Part shown: positions 52,211-60,299 of the stretch, in pieces
How positions within the stretch are numbered: position 1 is the stretch's first letter
Layout: each line of letters opens with the position of its first letter
Origin: Variovorax sp. PBS-H4
Lineage (GTDB): Bacteria; Pseudomonadota; Gammaproteobacteria; Burkholderiales; Burkholderiaceae_C
DNA length: 64,000 bases
Direction of reading: 5' to 3'
NCBI RefSeq assembly: GCF_901827205.1
Contig: NZ_LR594675.1
Coordinates: 4,588,001-4,652,000 of the forward strand
The notes under the pieces: generated by a model
The model's input: the letters and a program-made list of their open reading frames with translations, nothing else
What the model was told of the DNA's origin: nothing
The model's database searches: none
Position numbers and translations under genes: made by a program

Positions 52211-52395
52211 CCCTCGCCCTCCACCTTGAGCGCGTTCTCGAGCGTCACGAGGGCGATGGCGATTTCGCCGTAGTCCCCGCTGTCGCGGATGATGGCGCGG
52301 ATGCCTTCGGCGGCGTCCTCCACCTTCTTGCGGTCCTCGGGCTGGAGCTGGGACACCACGCCCAGCATCATCAGGTGTGCGGCCTTCGTGCTCAT
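52207..52395 (-). CDS. Small helical phage protein
   Basis: A 62-residue helical protein, MSTKAAHLMMLGVVSQLQPE then DRKKVEDAAEGIRAIIRDSG. Function unknown. Start and stop both overlap neighbouring genes by 4 nt. Confidence 0.62.
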   Translation of the reverse strand: MSTKAAHLMMLGVVSQLQPEDRKKVEDAAEGIRAIIRDSGDYGEIAIALVTLENALKVEGEG

Positions 52396-52814
52396 TGCCG
52401 GTCTTCGTAGATGGGGGCGATGTCCACGCGCTGCGGCGCGGCCCCGGTCGTCACCGGCTCATAGGTCGCATCGAAGATGCCCGGCTTGCACGGGTAGCGC
52501 TCACCCATCACGCCAGTGATGATCCAGTCTCCAGGGCAGACGCGGTGCCCCTGTTCCAGGGTGTCAATCCAGCCGTGAACGTGATGCGGCTCGCCACACT
52601 GCTCGCACAAGCTCTCGCCCGGCACGTCGGGATGGCGGTAGTAGCGCACCACGGAGCCCTCCCATTCGTTGGCCTTGCGCTCGGCGCCGGTGAAGGTGCG
52701 CAGCTCGCCGCCCTCGAGCCCTTGCTGGTCGTCGGCGCAGTCCTCGGGGTGGTCGCCGTTCTTGTGCCATTGGGTCGCCTCGATGACGACCGGCTTCTTG
52801 CGGTAGGCGGGCAT
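52392..52814 (-). CDS. Phage PGDWI-motif protein
   Basis: A 140-residue protein starting MPAYRKKPVVIEATQWHKNG and containing CEQCGEPHHVHGWIDTLEQG, PGDWIITGVMGERYPCKPGI and FDATYEPV, a widespread small phage family of unknown role. Cysteines (CEQCG, plus one later) could bind a metal. ATG overlaps the stop of the Tad2-like gene (TGATG), and it may be co-translated with it. Confidence 0.72.
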   Translation of the reverse strand: MPAYRKKPVVIEATQWHKNGDHPEDCADDQQGLEGGELRTFTGAERKANEWEGSVVRYYRHPDVPGESLCEQCGEPHHVHGWIDTLEQGHRVCPGDWIITGVMGERYPCKPGIFDATYEPVTTGAAPQRVDIAPIYEDRQ

Positions 52815-53512
52815 CAGAGCACCACCCAGTCTTCGGCCAGCACGTCGTTGATGCTGGGCACCCAGGTGCTGATGCTGCCGTCCACGCCCTTGAGCGCGAG
52901 GTAGGCGTTGTAGGGGACCATCGCGCCGTCGCCGAAATGGGCCTTGGCGGCGCCGGTCTGCGCGGGGTAGGAGGCTGCCGGCACGTAGTAGACGAACATG
53001 CCCTTGCCGTTCCAGCCCTTGCGCGCCACGCGATCGCCATCTTTCAGGTGGCGGATGGCGGCGCCGAAGGTCAGCCCGGCGATGCGCCAGCCCTTGTCGG
53101 TGTGCTCGACCTGCACCCGTTCGTATGGCGCATACGAGATATCCGACTTGGCGCGCGGCACCACTTCGATCGGGCCCGGCTTCAACAACTCGGCCAGCGC
53201 GGCGGCCACCAGCGCTTTGATGTCGTCCGGCTTCGAGGCCTGCCCCTTCTGGTAGGGCATCCACTCGCAGAAGGCACCGTTCGGCCGGTCCCCATTGCCG
53301 TGCCAGAGATCCACGCTGGTGAACGCATGGTGATTGCCGGCGTGGTCGGTCACGTCGAGGTTGACGCAACGATCGCTCCACACGTACACGATGCCCGCGT
53401 CCATGGGCACGTTCTGGTTGTGGCAGACGAACCCACTGGCGCCGGATAGCGGGTGCGGGTAGTACCAGACGCGGCGTCCGACGGTGGGGATGATGACCTT
53501 GTTTTCGCTCAT
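52814..53512 (-). CDS. Tad2-like (DUF2829) anti-Thoeris protein with extra N-terminal domain
   Basis: A 232-residue protein. The C-terminal part (about 146-232) has the DUF2829/Tad2 pattern: LTFGAAIRHLKDGDRVARKG, WNGKGMFVYYVPAASYPAQT, AMVPYNAYLALKGVDGSIST and VLAEDWVVL. Tad2 proteins bind and sequester the cyclic ADP-ribose-type signal of Thoeris defence; some also bind CBASS signals. The N-terminal 90 residues (VIIPTVGRRVWYYPHP, DVTDHAGNHHAFTSVDLWHG) form a separate small phage domain. Start ATG 53512 after AAGGCAAGAAG is preferred over GTG 53536. It lies between portal and scaffold genes. Confidence 0.8.
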   Translation of the reverse strand: MSENKVIIPTVGRRVWYYPHPLSGASGFVCHNQNVPMDAGIVYVWSDRCVNLDVTDHAGNHHAFTSVDLWHGNGDRPNGAFCEWMPYQKGQASKPDDIKALVAAALAELLKPGPIEVVPRAKSDISYAPYERVQVEHTDKGWRIAGLTFGAAIRHLKDGDRVARKGWNGKGMFVYYVPAASYPAQTGAAKAHFGDGAMVPYNAYLALKGVDGSISTWVPSINDVLAEDWVVL

Positions 53513-53532
53513 GGCTTCTTGCCTTTCGGGAC

Positions 53533-55926
53533 TCACTGCGGGGGAATTGCGGCCGGGTCAATGGCCGCGGGTGGTGGCGCGTTGTCCGCGCCGGTAAGCG
53601 TTTCCATGCCGCCCTGCGCGCCCTCGAGCGGGCTGGGGGGCTGGGATTCGAGGGCCGCGCCGTCGGCGGGCTGGGCGATGCCGAGGCTCTGCGGCGGTGC
53701 GATGGCCTGGGCCATGGCCTGGGCCTGGGGGATGCCGCCCGGGTTCTTGTCCTCGAGGCCTGCGCTCTTGGCAATCTCGTCGGCTGCCGGCACCACGCCG
53801 GGCACCTGGGCCACGATCTGAGCGGCCTGCAGGGCGGAATACATGGACTCCACGCGCTTGAGCACGCCTTCCACGTCCATCTTGCTCATCTGCGCGCGCA
53901 GCACGTCGACATTGGCCTGGATCTGCGCGAGCTGGGCCTTGGCGGTGTCGGTGGCGAGCTGCTCCTGCTCCTGCTGCTTGTCGATGGTCGCCTTCTCGAT
54001 GGCCTGCTCTTCGGGCGTCGGCGGCTTGCTCGGGTCGCGCTGGCCGTTGAGCTTGCGAATGCGCGCCACCCACTCGTCCTTGTCCTTGAGGTCGGCCGTC
54101 TCCACCACGAGGTCGAGCACGTTGAGCACCACCTGGGGCGCGAAGGCGGCAATCTTGCCCAGCAGGTCGAACATCTGCTCGAGCGCGGCCTGCGCCAGCG
54201 ATGCGCGGTAGTCCTGCGTGTCCACGTGGAAGTCCGCCTCGCGCGCGGTCACGTCGTCGAGGATCTGGCCGGTGGCCGGGTCGAACTTGTTGATGGTCAG
54301 CCACTCGATCGGCTTGCGGTTGCCCACGATGCGGATGGCCTTTTCCTCGGTGTAGAACTGCTCGATGTGGGAGAGGCGCAACCGGCCGGCCTGGCGCTTC
54401 GCCAGCAGGTAGTTGTCGAAGAGCTCGCCGGTGGTGAGCTGGCCCTGGTCCTGCTTGAGGCCGATCGCCTTGCCGGACTGCGCATTCGTGTCCTGGCCCA
54501 GGTTCTCGTTGGTCACGCCGCCCACGTTGCGCAGGAGCTGGCTGTCCTGCGCGGCGAGCTCGAGATTGCCCTGGTAGTCGCCCACCGGCTTCTCGAATTT
54601 CAGATCCTTGCCGACGGCCTTGACGATGATGCCGTCGGGCCGGGCAGCCTCGAGGCGCGTGTCCTCGATGTCGTCGACCGCGCCATGGTCCATGACGATG
54701 CGATTCGAGCTCAGGGCGTAGAGCGCCTTCGAGCGGCGCTTGTTGAGGTCGTCCTGAATGTCGCGCATGCCGCGCATCGGGCCGTAGGCCATGCCATCGC
54801 GGGCGCGGCGGTAGGCGAAGATGGGTACCAGCAGGAAGCGGCCGTGCCGGAACGGGCTCGCCATGTCGATCATGGGCGCCGACTTCGTGGCGATCATCAG
54901 ACGCATGCGCATCTTGACCGCCTCATAGGTCTGCGTGTTGGCCTGGATCGCCTCGGCGTGCTGCGGGTCGGCCGGGTTCACTACCTTGCCTTGCAGCCTC
55001 GAGGTCGCGAACACCTTCACGCGCTCGGGCACCTTGTACCAGCACTCGAGCAGCTCCACGCTGCGGCGGCGGGCATAGTCGAAGTAGCCATTGCGCGCCA
55101 TGTAGGCCGCGCGATCGCCGAAGCCGTTCAGGTTCTCCCCTGCCCACTCCGTCTCGCTGGCGCCGGTGAGCTTGCGGCCCAGGTACCAGATGTCATCGCC
55201 CTCCTGATCCTCGTCCATGCGCCCGGCCATGGCGCGCAGATGGGCCTCGTGCTTCGGCAGCAGGGCAATCGAGTAATCGAGGTCGATGACGCGGCGGCGG
55301 AACAGGTAGCGCGCGTCGACGTTCATGTCGATGTTGCGGCTGTGGCTGTCGCGGAAGACGTTGCGCCAGTCCTCCATCGACGAGTAGATGATTTCCTGCT
55401 CGGGATCGGGGTTCACGCCCTCTTCCAGCCAGGAAATGCCCGCGGTGGCCGCCTGCTTGAACGCCTTCGAGTGGTGCCACTGGGTGAGGTTGGCGTCGTC
55501 GGTGTACTTGATGAGCTTGGTCTTGAGCTCGGCACCCTGCTCGTCGTCCTGCTCGCGCGGCAGCACCTTGTAATCCTTGCGCATGCGCTTCTCGGTGCCG
55601 CTGATCCAGTCGATGGTCTGCCGGCTCTCGTTGAACACGAGCGGGGCCTGCCCACGGTCCATCAGTGCGCGTGCGTCCTCGGGGCGCCACTGCAAGTGGT
55701 CGTAGTAGTCCTCGTCGATCTGTGCCTGAATGCGCTCTTCGGCCTGGCGCTCCGCTTCGTACTCGAGCAGGTCCATCAGCACGTGGTGGCGGTGCCGGCT
55801 GCCCGAGTCCGGCGTGCCGTCCTGGGCGCTCGCGGCCTTGATCGACTGGGTGAGGCTGTCGCCCTCGCCACGGGCTTGGCCCTCGGCCGGGGGCGCGGAA
55901 ACGGTGCTGGAAAGATCGTCGAACAT
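53533..55926 (-). CDS. Portal protein (P22-type)
   Basis: DNA-entry portal of the head, 797 residues, within the size of P22-type portals. Typical segments: VLMDLLEYEAERQAEERIQA, YDHLQWRPEDARALMDRGQA, PLVFNESRQTIDWISGTEKR, GISWLEEGVNPDPEQEIIYS, and the C-terminal helical barrel (EKATIDKQQEQEQLATDTAK). Followed by the Tad2-like gene and preceded by two small genes downstream of terminase. Confidence 0.88.
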   Translation of the reverse strand: MFDDLSSTVSAPPAEGQARGEGDSLTQSIKAASAQDGTPDSGSRHRHHVLMDLLEYEAERQAEERIQAQIDEDYYDHLQWRPEDARALMDRGQAPLVFNESRQTIDWISGTEKRMRKDYKVLPREQDDEQGAELKTKLIKYTDDANLTQWHHSKAFKQAATAGISWLEEGVNPDPEQEIIYSSMEDWRNVFRDSHSRNIDMNVDARYLFRRRVIDLDYSIALLPKHEAHLRAMAGRMDEDQEGDDIWYLGRKLTGASETEWAGENLNGFGDRAAYMARNGYFDYARRRSVELLECWYKVPERVKVFATSRLQGKVVNPADPQHAEAIQANTQTYEAVKMRMRLMIATKSAPMIDMASPFRHGRFLLVPIFAYRRARDGMAYGPMRGMRDIQDDLNKRRSKALYALSSNRIVMDHGAVDDIEDTRLEAARPDGIIVKAVGKDLKFEKPVGDYQGNLELAAQDSQLLRNVGGVTNENLGQDTNAQSGKAIGLKQDQGQLTTGELFDNYLLAKRQAGRLRLSHIEQFYTEEKAIRIVGNRKPIEWLTINKFDPATGQILDDVTAREADFHVDTQDYRASLAQAALEQMFDLLGKIAAFAPQVVLNVLDLVVETADLKDKDEWVARIRKLNGQRDPSKPPTPEEQAIEKATIDKQQEQEQLATDTAKAQLAQIQANVDVLRAQMSKMDVEGVLKRVESMYSALQAAQIVAQVPGVVPAADEIAKSAGLEDKNPGGIPQAQAMAQAIAPPQSLGIAQPADGAALESQPPSPLEGAQGGMETLTGADNAPPPAAIDPAAIPPQ

Positions 55927-56414
55927 CAGATGACCTCGCTATGCAGCGTCTTGCCGCCATTGCGCGCCGTGACCTCGATGCCGAGGCGGTGGCGCTGGAT
56001 TTCGAGCGCTGGGGGCTGCTCGAGCGGCATGAGGATCAAGTCGGGCATGGCCTCGATGACCAGATCCAGCATTCGGTGCTGCGCGGCCTTGTCGTTCTTG
56101 TCGAAGCCGAGCGTCTCGCAGGCGTCACATACGCCGCGGAAGAAGTGGAAGGTGGGCTTGCCCTCGCGCGCGCCGTAGAGGTAGGCGTAGCGCTGCGGGA
56201 TCACGTGCGCTCCGACCTCGAGGCGCCGGAAGGCGTGGAACAGCACCATGCAGGGGATGGGGCCGTCCTCGGGAAAGTTCGGATCGTGGGCCTGCAGGTC
56301 GAGCCATTGCAGGCTGCACACCATGTCGCCCTTCGTGTACTGGCGCCAGGCGCGCTGGCCGCTCAGATCGACATAGGGCGTGCCGCTGGGGCCGAGTAGG
56401 GACACTTCGCTCAT
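55926..56414 (-). CDS. Conserved phage protein between terminase and portal
   Basis: A 162-residue soluble protein, MSEVSLLGPSGTPYVDLSGQ, with HVIPQRYAYLYGAREGKPTF and two close cysteines (GVCDACETLGF). No recognised family. Start ATG 56414 overlaps the stop of the gene before (TGATG); the open frame further upstream is not supported. Confidence 0.62.
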   Translation of the reverse strand: MSEVSLLGPSGTPYVDLSGQRAWRQYTKGDMVCSLQWLDLQAHDPNFPEDGPIPCMVLFHAFRRLEVGAHVIPQRYAYLYGAREGKPTFHFFRGVCDACETLGFDKNDKAAQHRMLDLVIEAMPDLILMPLEQPPALEIQRHRLGIEVTARNGGKTLHSEVI

Positions 56415-56707
56415 CAGGTGGCTCCTTGGTAGCGGCGGGGGATGGCTTGGCCCGGTGCGATGCGCTCCAGGGCGGCGAGCACTTGCAGCTCTTCGCGGCG
56501 GCGGACGGCCTGCTCCATGGCCTCGCGCAGGTCGACCTCGGCCTGCTTGTGCGGCGGCAGCGCGGGCGGCTTCAACGGGATGCGGATGACCCTGGCTCCG
56601 AGCACTTGCGGGCGATCGGGGAAAGGGATGGGCGCGCCTTCGAGGTGCGCGCGGAAGAGGTTTGCGGTCATGTCGTCTGCTTCGTTGGGTGTCACGCGGT
56701 CCTCCAT
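56414..56707 (-). CDS. Small phage protein after terminase
   Basis: A 97-residue protein, MEDRVTPNEADDMTANLFRA, with a Pro-rich middle and a helical charged C-terminal half (HKQAEVDLREAMEQAVRRRE). It overlaps the end of the large terminase gene by 16 nt. An alternative start is ATG 56671. Function unknown. Confidence 0.58.
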   Translation of the reverse strand: MEDRVTPNEADDMTANLFRAHLEGAPIPFPDRPQVLGARVIRIPLKPPALPPHKQAEVDLREAMEQAVRRREELQVLAALERIAPGQAIPRRYQGAT

Positions 56708-58176
56708 GAGCCCTGGCGCACGCCTTCGCGCGTCTTGGGCTTGACCCGTGCGAGCTGCACACCGGTCTTCACGAGGTAGCGGGTTGCGTCCATCAAGTGG
56801 TCGCGCTCTTTGACGATCCGGCCCTTGTCATCGCGGCGGTAGATCCGGTACTCGTCGATCCAGTTGCGGCAGCTCTGGAACACCTTGAGGCGCCCGGTCG
56901 ACATGCGCTCCCACACGTCGTAGAGGCCCGACTCCACGCCGTTGTCGGCCATGGCGATGTTTAGGCCCAGGTCGGTGTACGACTGGAAGAGCTGCTCGCC
57001 GTCCTTCTGCTGCCGGCCGCGGCTGGCGGGGTCGATGGCGCCGTGAATCCACTCGCCGCGCGCCTTGATGCCGGCCACGTGCACGCTGGGCTCGGCGTGG
57101 GCGCGGTAGTGCTCGCTGTAGAGGTAGAGCACGTCCGATTCGCGGTTCAGGGCGCCCCAAATGGCCGCGGTGCGGTTCCAGCCCACGTCGAAGCCATAGG
57201 CTCGAGGCCAGTACTCCGGCAGCGCCATGTCCGGAATCACGATGTCCGTCTCGGGCACCGGGTAGATCGCGCCGGAGCCCAGCGCGGGGATGCCCTTCGT
57301 GCGCGCGTCCCGCTGGTGGGGCATGAGCTTCGAGAGCAGCTTGGCCTTTGCCGCCTCGGACAGGTGGGGAACGTCGTCCCACCCGCACCGGATCACGTCG
57401 CGGCTGATGGCCGGCTTGTCGGGGTCGTTGCTGGTCAGCGCCTGAACGAGGGTCGTGAGCCCGTTCAGCGGCGTGAAGGTCAGCATCGAAATGCCGCCCG
57501 TGGTCAACAGGCGGACTTGGCCCTCTTCGTACACGTCCTCGGGGCACTCTTCGTCGGGCCAGAACACGTCCAGCTCGAAGCCCTGGAAGATCTTGCGGCC
57601 CTGCACGTAGCTGCGCAGCCAGAGCTCGGAGTTCTCGCCGCTGAGGTGCTTGACGGTGATCTTCTCCACCGCGCCAGGCACGCCCATGCGCTTGGTCCAG
57701 CCGACGATGCAGTCCCCAGGGATCAGGCCGGTGCCGTAGAGCGTCTCGTCGGTCGTGCCGCCGAGCATCTTGTCCTGAATGATGTCCCGGGTGGTGTCGT
57801 GCGTGTCGCCGCTCGCCAGGGCGCGGATGGCCCGCGTGAAGCGCCGGCCGCGCCACCAGTGCGGGTAGCGGCCCGTCAGGTGGTAGGCGAGCTCCGTTCC
57901 GGCCGCGACGGTCTTCCCGACCCGGTTGCCGGCCATGAAGATGCGCTCGTCGTTGATCGCGCCGGACAGGAAGAACTCGAGGTGCCGCGGGTAGAGCTCA
58001 CGCCGAAGCGGGCCCGTGTCCGGGAACATCGATTCGATCAGCCGCGTCTTGCGGCGCCGCTCGAGCTCGTCGATCAGGCCGGTGAGCTCCAGGCGCTGGT
58101 CAGCCGTCAGCGTGGAAAGGTCGAAGACGCCAGCGGGCGCGGGCGTCGGCCTGGTCGGGGCGGGCAGCTCAAGCAT
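56692..58176 (-). CDS. Terminase large subunit
   Basis: ATPase-nuclease motor of DNA packaging, 494 residues. Walker A GNRVGKT at 83-89, Walker B with DEE (FWPDEECP, Asp208/Glu209), and a C-terminal RNase H-like nuclease region beginning near AYGFDVGWNRTAAIWGALNR (Asp in FDVGW) with a later acidic residue in ADNGVESGLYD. Start overlaps the end of the small terminase gene by 8 nt. Confidence 0.9.
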   Translation of the reverse strand: MLELPAPTRPTPAPAGVFDLSTLTADQRLELTGLIDELERRRKTRLIESMFPDTGPLRRELYPRHLEFFLSGAINDERIFMAGNRVGKTVAAGTELAYHLTGRYPHWWRGRRFTRAIRALASGDTHDTTRDIIQDKMLGGTTDETLYGTGLIPGDCIVGWTKRMGVPGAVEKITVKHLSGENSELWLRSYVQGRKIFQGFELDVFWPDEECPEDVYEEGQVRLLTTGGISMLTFTPLNGLTTLVQALTSNDPDKPAISRDVIRCGWDDVPHLSEAAKAKLLSKLMPHQRDARTKGIPALGSGAIYPVPETDIVIPDMALPEYWPRAYGFDVGWNRTAAIWGALNRESDVLYLYSEHYRAHAEPSVHVAGIKARGEWIHGAIDPASRGRQQKDGEQLFQSYTDLGLNIAMADNGVESGLYDVWERMSTGRLKVFQSCRNWIDEYRIYRRDDKGRIVKERDHLMDATRYLVKTGVQLARVKPKTREGVRQGSWRTA

Positions 58177-58930
58177 CGTCGCTCGGCCCCTGCTGCTGCG
58201 GCGTGACGCTCGCCACGTTCACGCCCAGCACCGCAAGCCGCTCGAGCAACTGCTGGTCGCTCATCGTCTTGTGGTTCACCGTGCCGCCCAGCTCGAGCTT
58301 GTCCCCGTAGGTGCGCGGCTTGAGCTTCGAGGCGGTCCACTTCCGGGCGTCCACGCGCAGCTTGTTGCGAGCGACAGCGGTGGGGTCGAGCACGAGCTCC
58401 ACCCGGTTCCCCTTGAACACCGCGATGGCTTCCGCCTCGTCCGCGATCGCCACGATTTCATCGGCAATCACGTCCGCCCGAGCCTCGCGTGCGTGCGCGT
58501 ACATCTCAGAACGGGACGGGTCGGCGTTCACGAACCCCAAAAGCGTCGTGTAGTTGATTCCCCTTTCATCGCAGAAGGCAGCCATGTGCCCGCCCTTGAC
58601 GATGAAGGTGATGAACTCGTCGTAGCTCCCCGGCATGTCCGCCTTGAACTGGGCCCACGGGCTCAGCGGCTCGGGCTGGGGAATGACCATCAGAGCCCGT
58701 CCAACAACCGGCGACGTGGCCGGTGCGGAGGTCTGCTGCGGTTCCTCAGTGGCTGCTGGTGCCGGGGACGCCACTCGCCACTTCGTGGCTGGTGGCGTGG
58801 CGGGTGCTGGAGTCTTGCCCTTGCGGGTCTTGGGAGCCGTGGTGGCTGGCTTCTTCGGGGATGGCTTCGCCTTCGGCTGGGGCGGTGCCTTTTTCTCGTT
58901 TTGAGCGCGGGACGGTTTCTTACTTGGCAA
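58169..58930 (-). CDS. Terminase small subunit
   Basis: DNA-recognition subunit of the packaging machine, 253 residues. A basic, Lys/Pro/Ala-rich N-terminus (about 1-75) precedes an HTH-like part (KGGHMAAFCDERGINYTTLL) and the typical helical segment (ADEIVAIADEAEAIAVFKGN; RVDARKWTASKLKPRTYGDK). It opens the structural gene block and overlaps the large subunit gene. Confidence 0.85.
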   Translation of the reverse strand: MPSKKPSRAQNEKKAPPQPKAKPSPKKPATTAPKTRKGKTPAPATPPATKWRVASPAPAATEEPQQTSAPATSPVVGRALMVIPQPEPLSPWAQFKADMPGSYDEFITFIVKGGHMAAFCDERGINYTTLLGFVNADPSRSEMYAHAREARADVIADEIVAIADEAEAIAVFKGNRVELVLDPTAVARNKLRVDARKWTASKLKPRTYGDKLELGGTVNHKTMSDQQLLERLAVLGVNVASVTPQQQGPSDDA

Positions 58931-59052
58931 AGAAAGCCCACCGGGGGTTAGCCGGTGGGTGAATGCGAGGTGTGACCCTCACAGGAGACAACTGGAAGCG
59001 CACGTGGATTGCAGCAATCCACGATGGCGGTTGCAAGGGGGGTCGGTCCTCG

Positions 59053-59078
59053 CAACGACAAACGCCCCCGAAGGGGCG
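59053..59078 (-). terminator. UUCG-tetraloop terminator, copy 2
   Basis: On the minus strand CGCCCC-TTCG-GGGGCG (stem 59063-59068 with 59073-59078) followed by TTTGTCGTTG. The tail and flanks are the same as in the copy 250 bp upstream. Confidence 0.7.
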
Positions 59079-59300
59079 CTTGAAGGCGAGGCAGAGGGAG
59101 GAATGCCTCGCGTGGGCTGACTGGCTCAGCGCCTGCGGATCTGTGGGTCTATACCGCGCCGACGGCTCTCGATGACCCGCCCCGTGCGGTCGAAAGGTTT
59201 CCCTCCCATTTCGCCGTGGGAAGGCACGCATCGAGTCGTGTGCAGCCGGCGAGGCGAAGTTTGGGATGCCCCGTTTGCCGGCACAAGGGGGGTCGAACAC

Positions 59301-59327
59301 AACGACAAACGGACCCCGAAGGGTCCG
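59301..59327 (-). terminator. UUCG-tetraloop terminator, copy 1
   Basis: On the minus strand CGGACCC-TTCG-GGGTCCG followed by TTTGTCGTTG. The stem sequence differs from copy 2 but the loop, tail and the flanking CTTCAAGCG and CCCCCTTG blocks are shared, so the two are related elements with compensated stems. Confidence 0.72.
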
Positions 59328-59540
59328 CTTGAAGGGCTCATTGCGTCTTAACCCTCTCGGGCCTCGGCAAGGCCCGAGCCGCGGGCCTCAATAAAAGCGG
59401 GGCGATGGTGCAGGCGGGAGCCACTCAAGGCCTCGGCCGGATCGCCCTGCACAGCTACCGGCTCCATGACTTCATCCCGTGCTCTTGGGCTACTTGCTCA
59501 GCACCGCCCACACGGTCAGCCCCTTCGGGGGGTGTATCTC

Positions 59541-59616
59541 TGGTTGCAACGGCAGGACTCGAACCTGCGACCTTCGGGTTATGAGCCCGCCGAGCTACCA
59601 ACTGCTCCACGCTGCA
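59541..59616 (-). tRNA. tRNA-fMet (initiator type, anticodon CAT)
   Basis: A 76-nt cloverleaf with encoded CCA. The anticodon loop CTCATAA is framed by three G:C pairs (GGG/CCC), and the D-stem has A11:U24, both marks of initiator tRNAs; the D-arm and anticodon arm closely follow E. coli tRNA-fMet. The 1:72 pair is U:A rather than the bacterial C:A mismatch. The acceptor is TGCAGCG with CGTTGCA (one G:U); G27:A43 is unpaired. Confidence 0.85.
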
Positions 59617-59619
59617 ACA

Positions 59620-59696
59620 TGGGGTGTCAGGGGGGAATCGAACCCGCCGCTACCGGAATCACAACCCGGGGTTCTGGCCGTTGAACTACCGACACC
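59620..59696 (-). tRNA. tRNA-His (anticodon GTG), phage-encoded
   Basis: A 77-nt cloverleaf with an encoded G-1 opposite C73 and CCA. Acceptor GTGTCGG/CTGACAC, D-stem GTTC/GAAC, anticodon stem CCGGG/TCCGG with loop TTGTGAT, T-loop TTCGATT. The T-stem has one C:C mismatch. It differs strongly from the host tRNA-His half at the attachment site, so it is phage-owned. Separated by 3 nt from the tRNA-fMet. Confidence 0.88.
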
Positions 59697-59706
59697 GGGG
59701 CGGTGT

Positions 59707-59976
59707 CTACGAGCCCTCCGCGGGCGGCTGCAAGGGGGGTGCCTTCACGGGCTTGAGGCTCTTCACCTTCAAGTGCCAGTGCTCCCACGTGGCGAGGGAC
59801 ATGGGATTCTGGCCCGTCTCCCACGCCTGCCACGTGCGAGTGCTCACGTGGACGAAGGCCGCGGCCTGCTCCTGCGTCATGCGCAGTCCATCGCGCAGGG
59901 CGCGGATCTGCTCGGGGGATGGGCGCTGGTCGAGCGCCAGCCCGAACACCTTCTTGCGGTTTGGGTGGTTGACCAT
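59707..59976 (-). CDS. XRE-like helix-turn-helix protein
   Basis: An 89-residue DNA-binding protein. HTH region: SPEQIRALRDGLRMTQEQAA followed by FVHVSTRTWQAWETGQNPMS, typical of XRE/NadS-like regulators. ATG 59976 lies 5 nt after GGAGG and overlaps the stop of the preceding gene. It is the last protein gene before the tRNAs and could regulate early transcription or the operator at 61.15 kb. Confidence 0.8.
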   Translation of the reverse strand: MVNHPNRKKVFGLALDQRPSPEQIRALRDGLRMTQEQAAAFVHVSTRTWQAWETGQNPMSLATWEHWHLKVKSLKPVKAPPLQPPAEGS

Positions 59977-60299
59977 CATTCCTCCTTCGGGCGGTTGGCT
60001 GCGATCCATGCCACGACCTCTTCCCAATCGTCGGTGTGCAGCCAAGGCGCGCTCATTTCGCAGGAGCACGGGTCGGCCGTGGTGGCGGCGAAGCGCGGGA
60101 GGTCTTTGTTCTCGCGCTCGGAGAGGTCGGCGTAGTCGATGAACAGGGTGAGCGCGGCCACGCCCGTGCGATCGAAGTCGGGGCCGGGGATGCAGAAGGA
60201 CGGGCAGATGTCATCGCGCCAACTGTGGTCGACCAAGCCCTCCGGCAGCGTCACGTCGAGCGCGCCGAAGCGCGGGAATTCCTTGCGGTAGTCGCTCAT
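59976..60299 (-). CDS. Small early phage protein
   Basis: A 107-residue acidic protein, MSDYRKEFPRFGALDVTLPE, with VDHSWRDDICPSFCIPGPDF and three cysteines. No family recognised. Start ATG 60299 overlaps the stop of the upstream gene (ATGA) and its stop overlaps the HTH gene. Confidence 0.6.
   Translation of the reverse strand: MSDYRKEFPRFGALDVTLPEGLVDHSWRDDICPSFCIPGPDFDRTGVAALTLFIDYADLSERENKDLPRFAATTADPCSCEMSAPWLHTDDWEEVVAWIAANRPKEE

Larger units (their letters stand above)
58931..59540 (-). other. Protein-free leader with two terminators
   Basis: About 600 bp between the tRNA genes and terminase without a convincing gene. It holds two UUCG-loop terminators, a further hairpin (CTCGGGCCT/AGGCCCGAG, 59357-59379) and a small GGGG/CCCC hairpin right after the tRNA-fMet. 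No clear consensus promoter was found; the late operon may depend on read-through of the two terminators. Confidence 0.5.

Noticed and set aside
59126..59341. 71-codon minus-strand frame in the leader region
   Set aside because: It would read straight through one terminator stem and end beyond the second; composition is Arg/Ser/Pro-rich without motif. The hairpins explain the sequence better.
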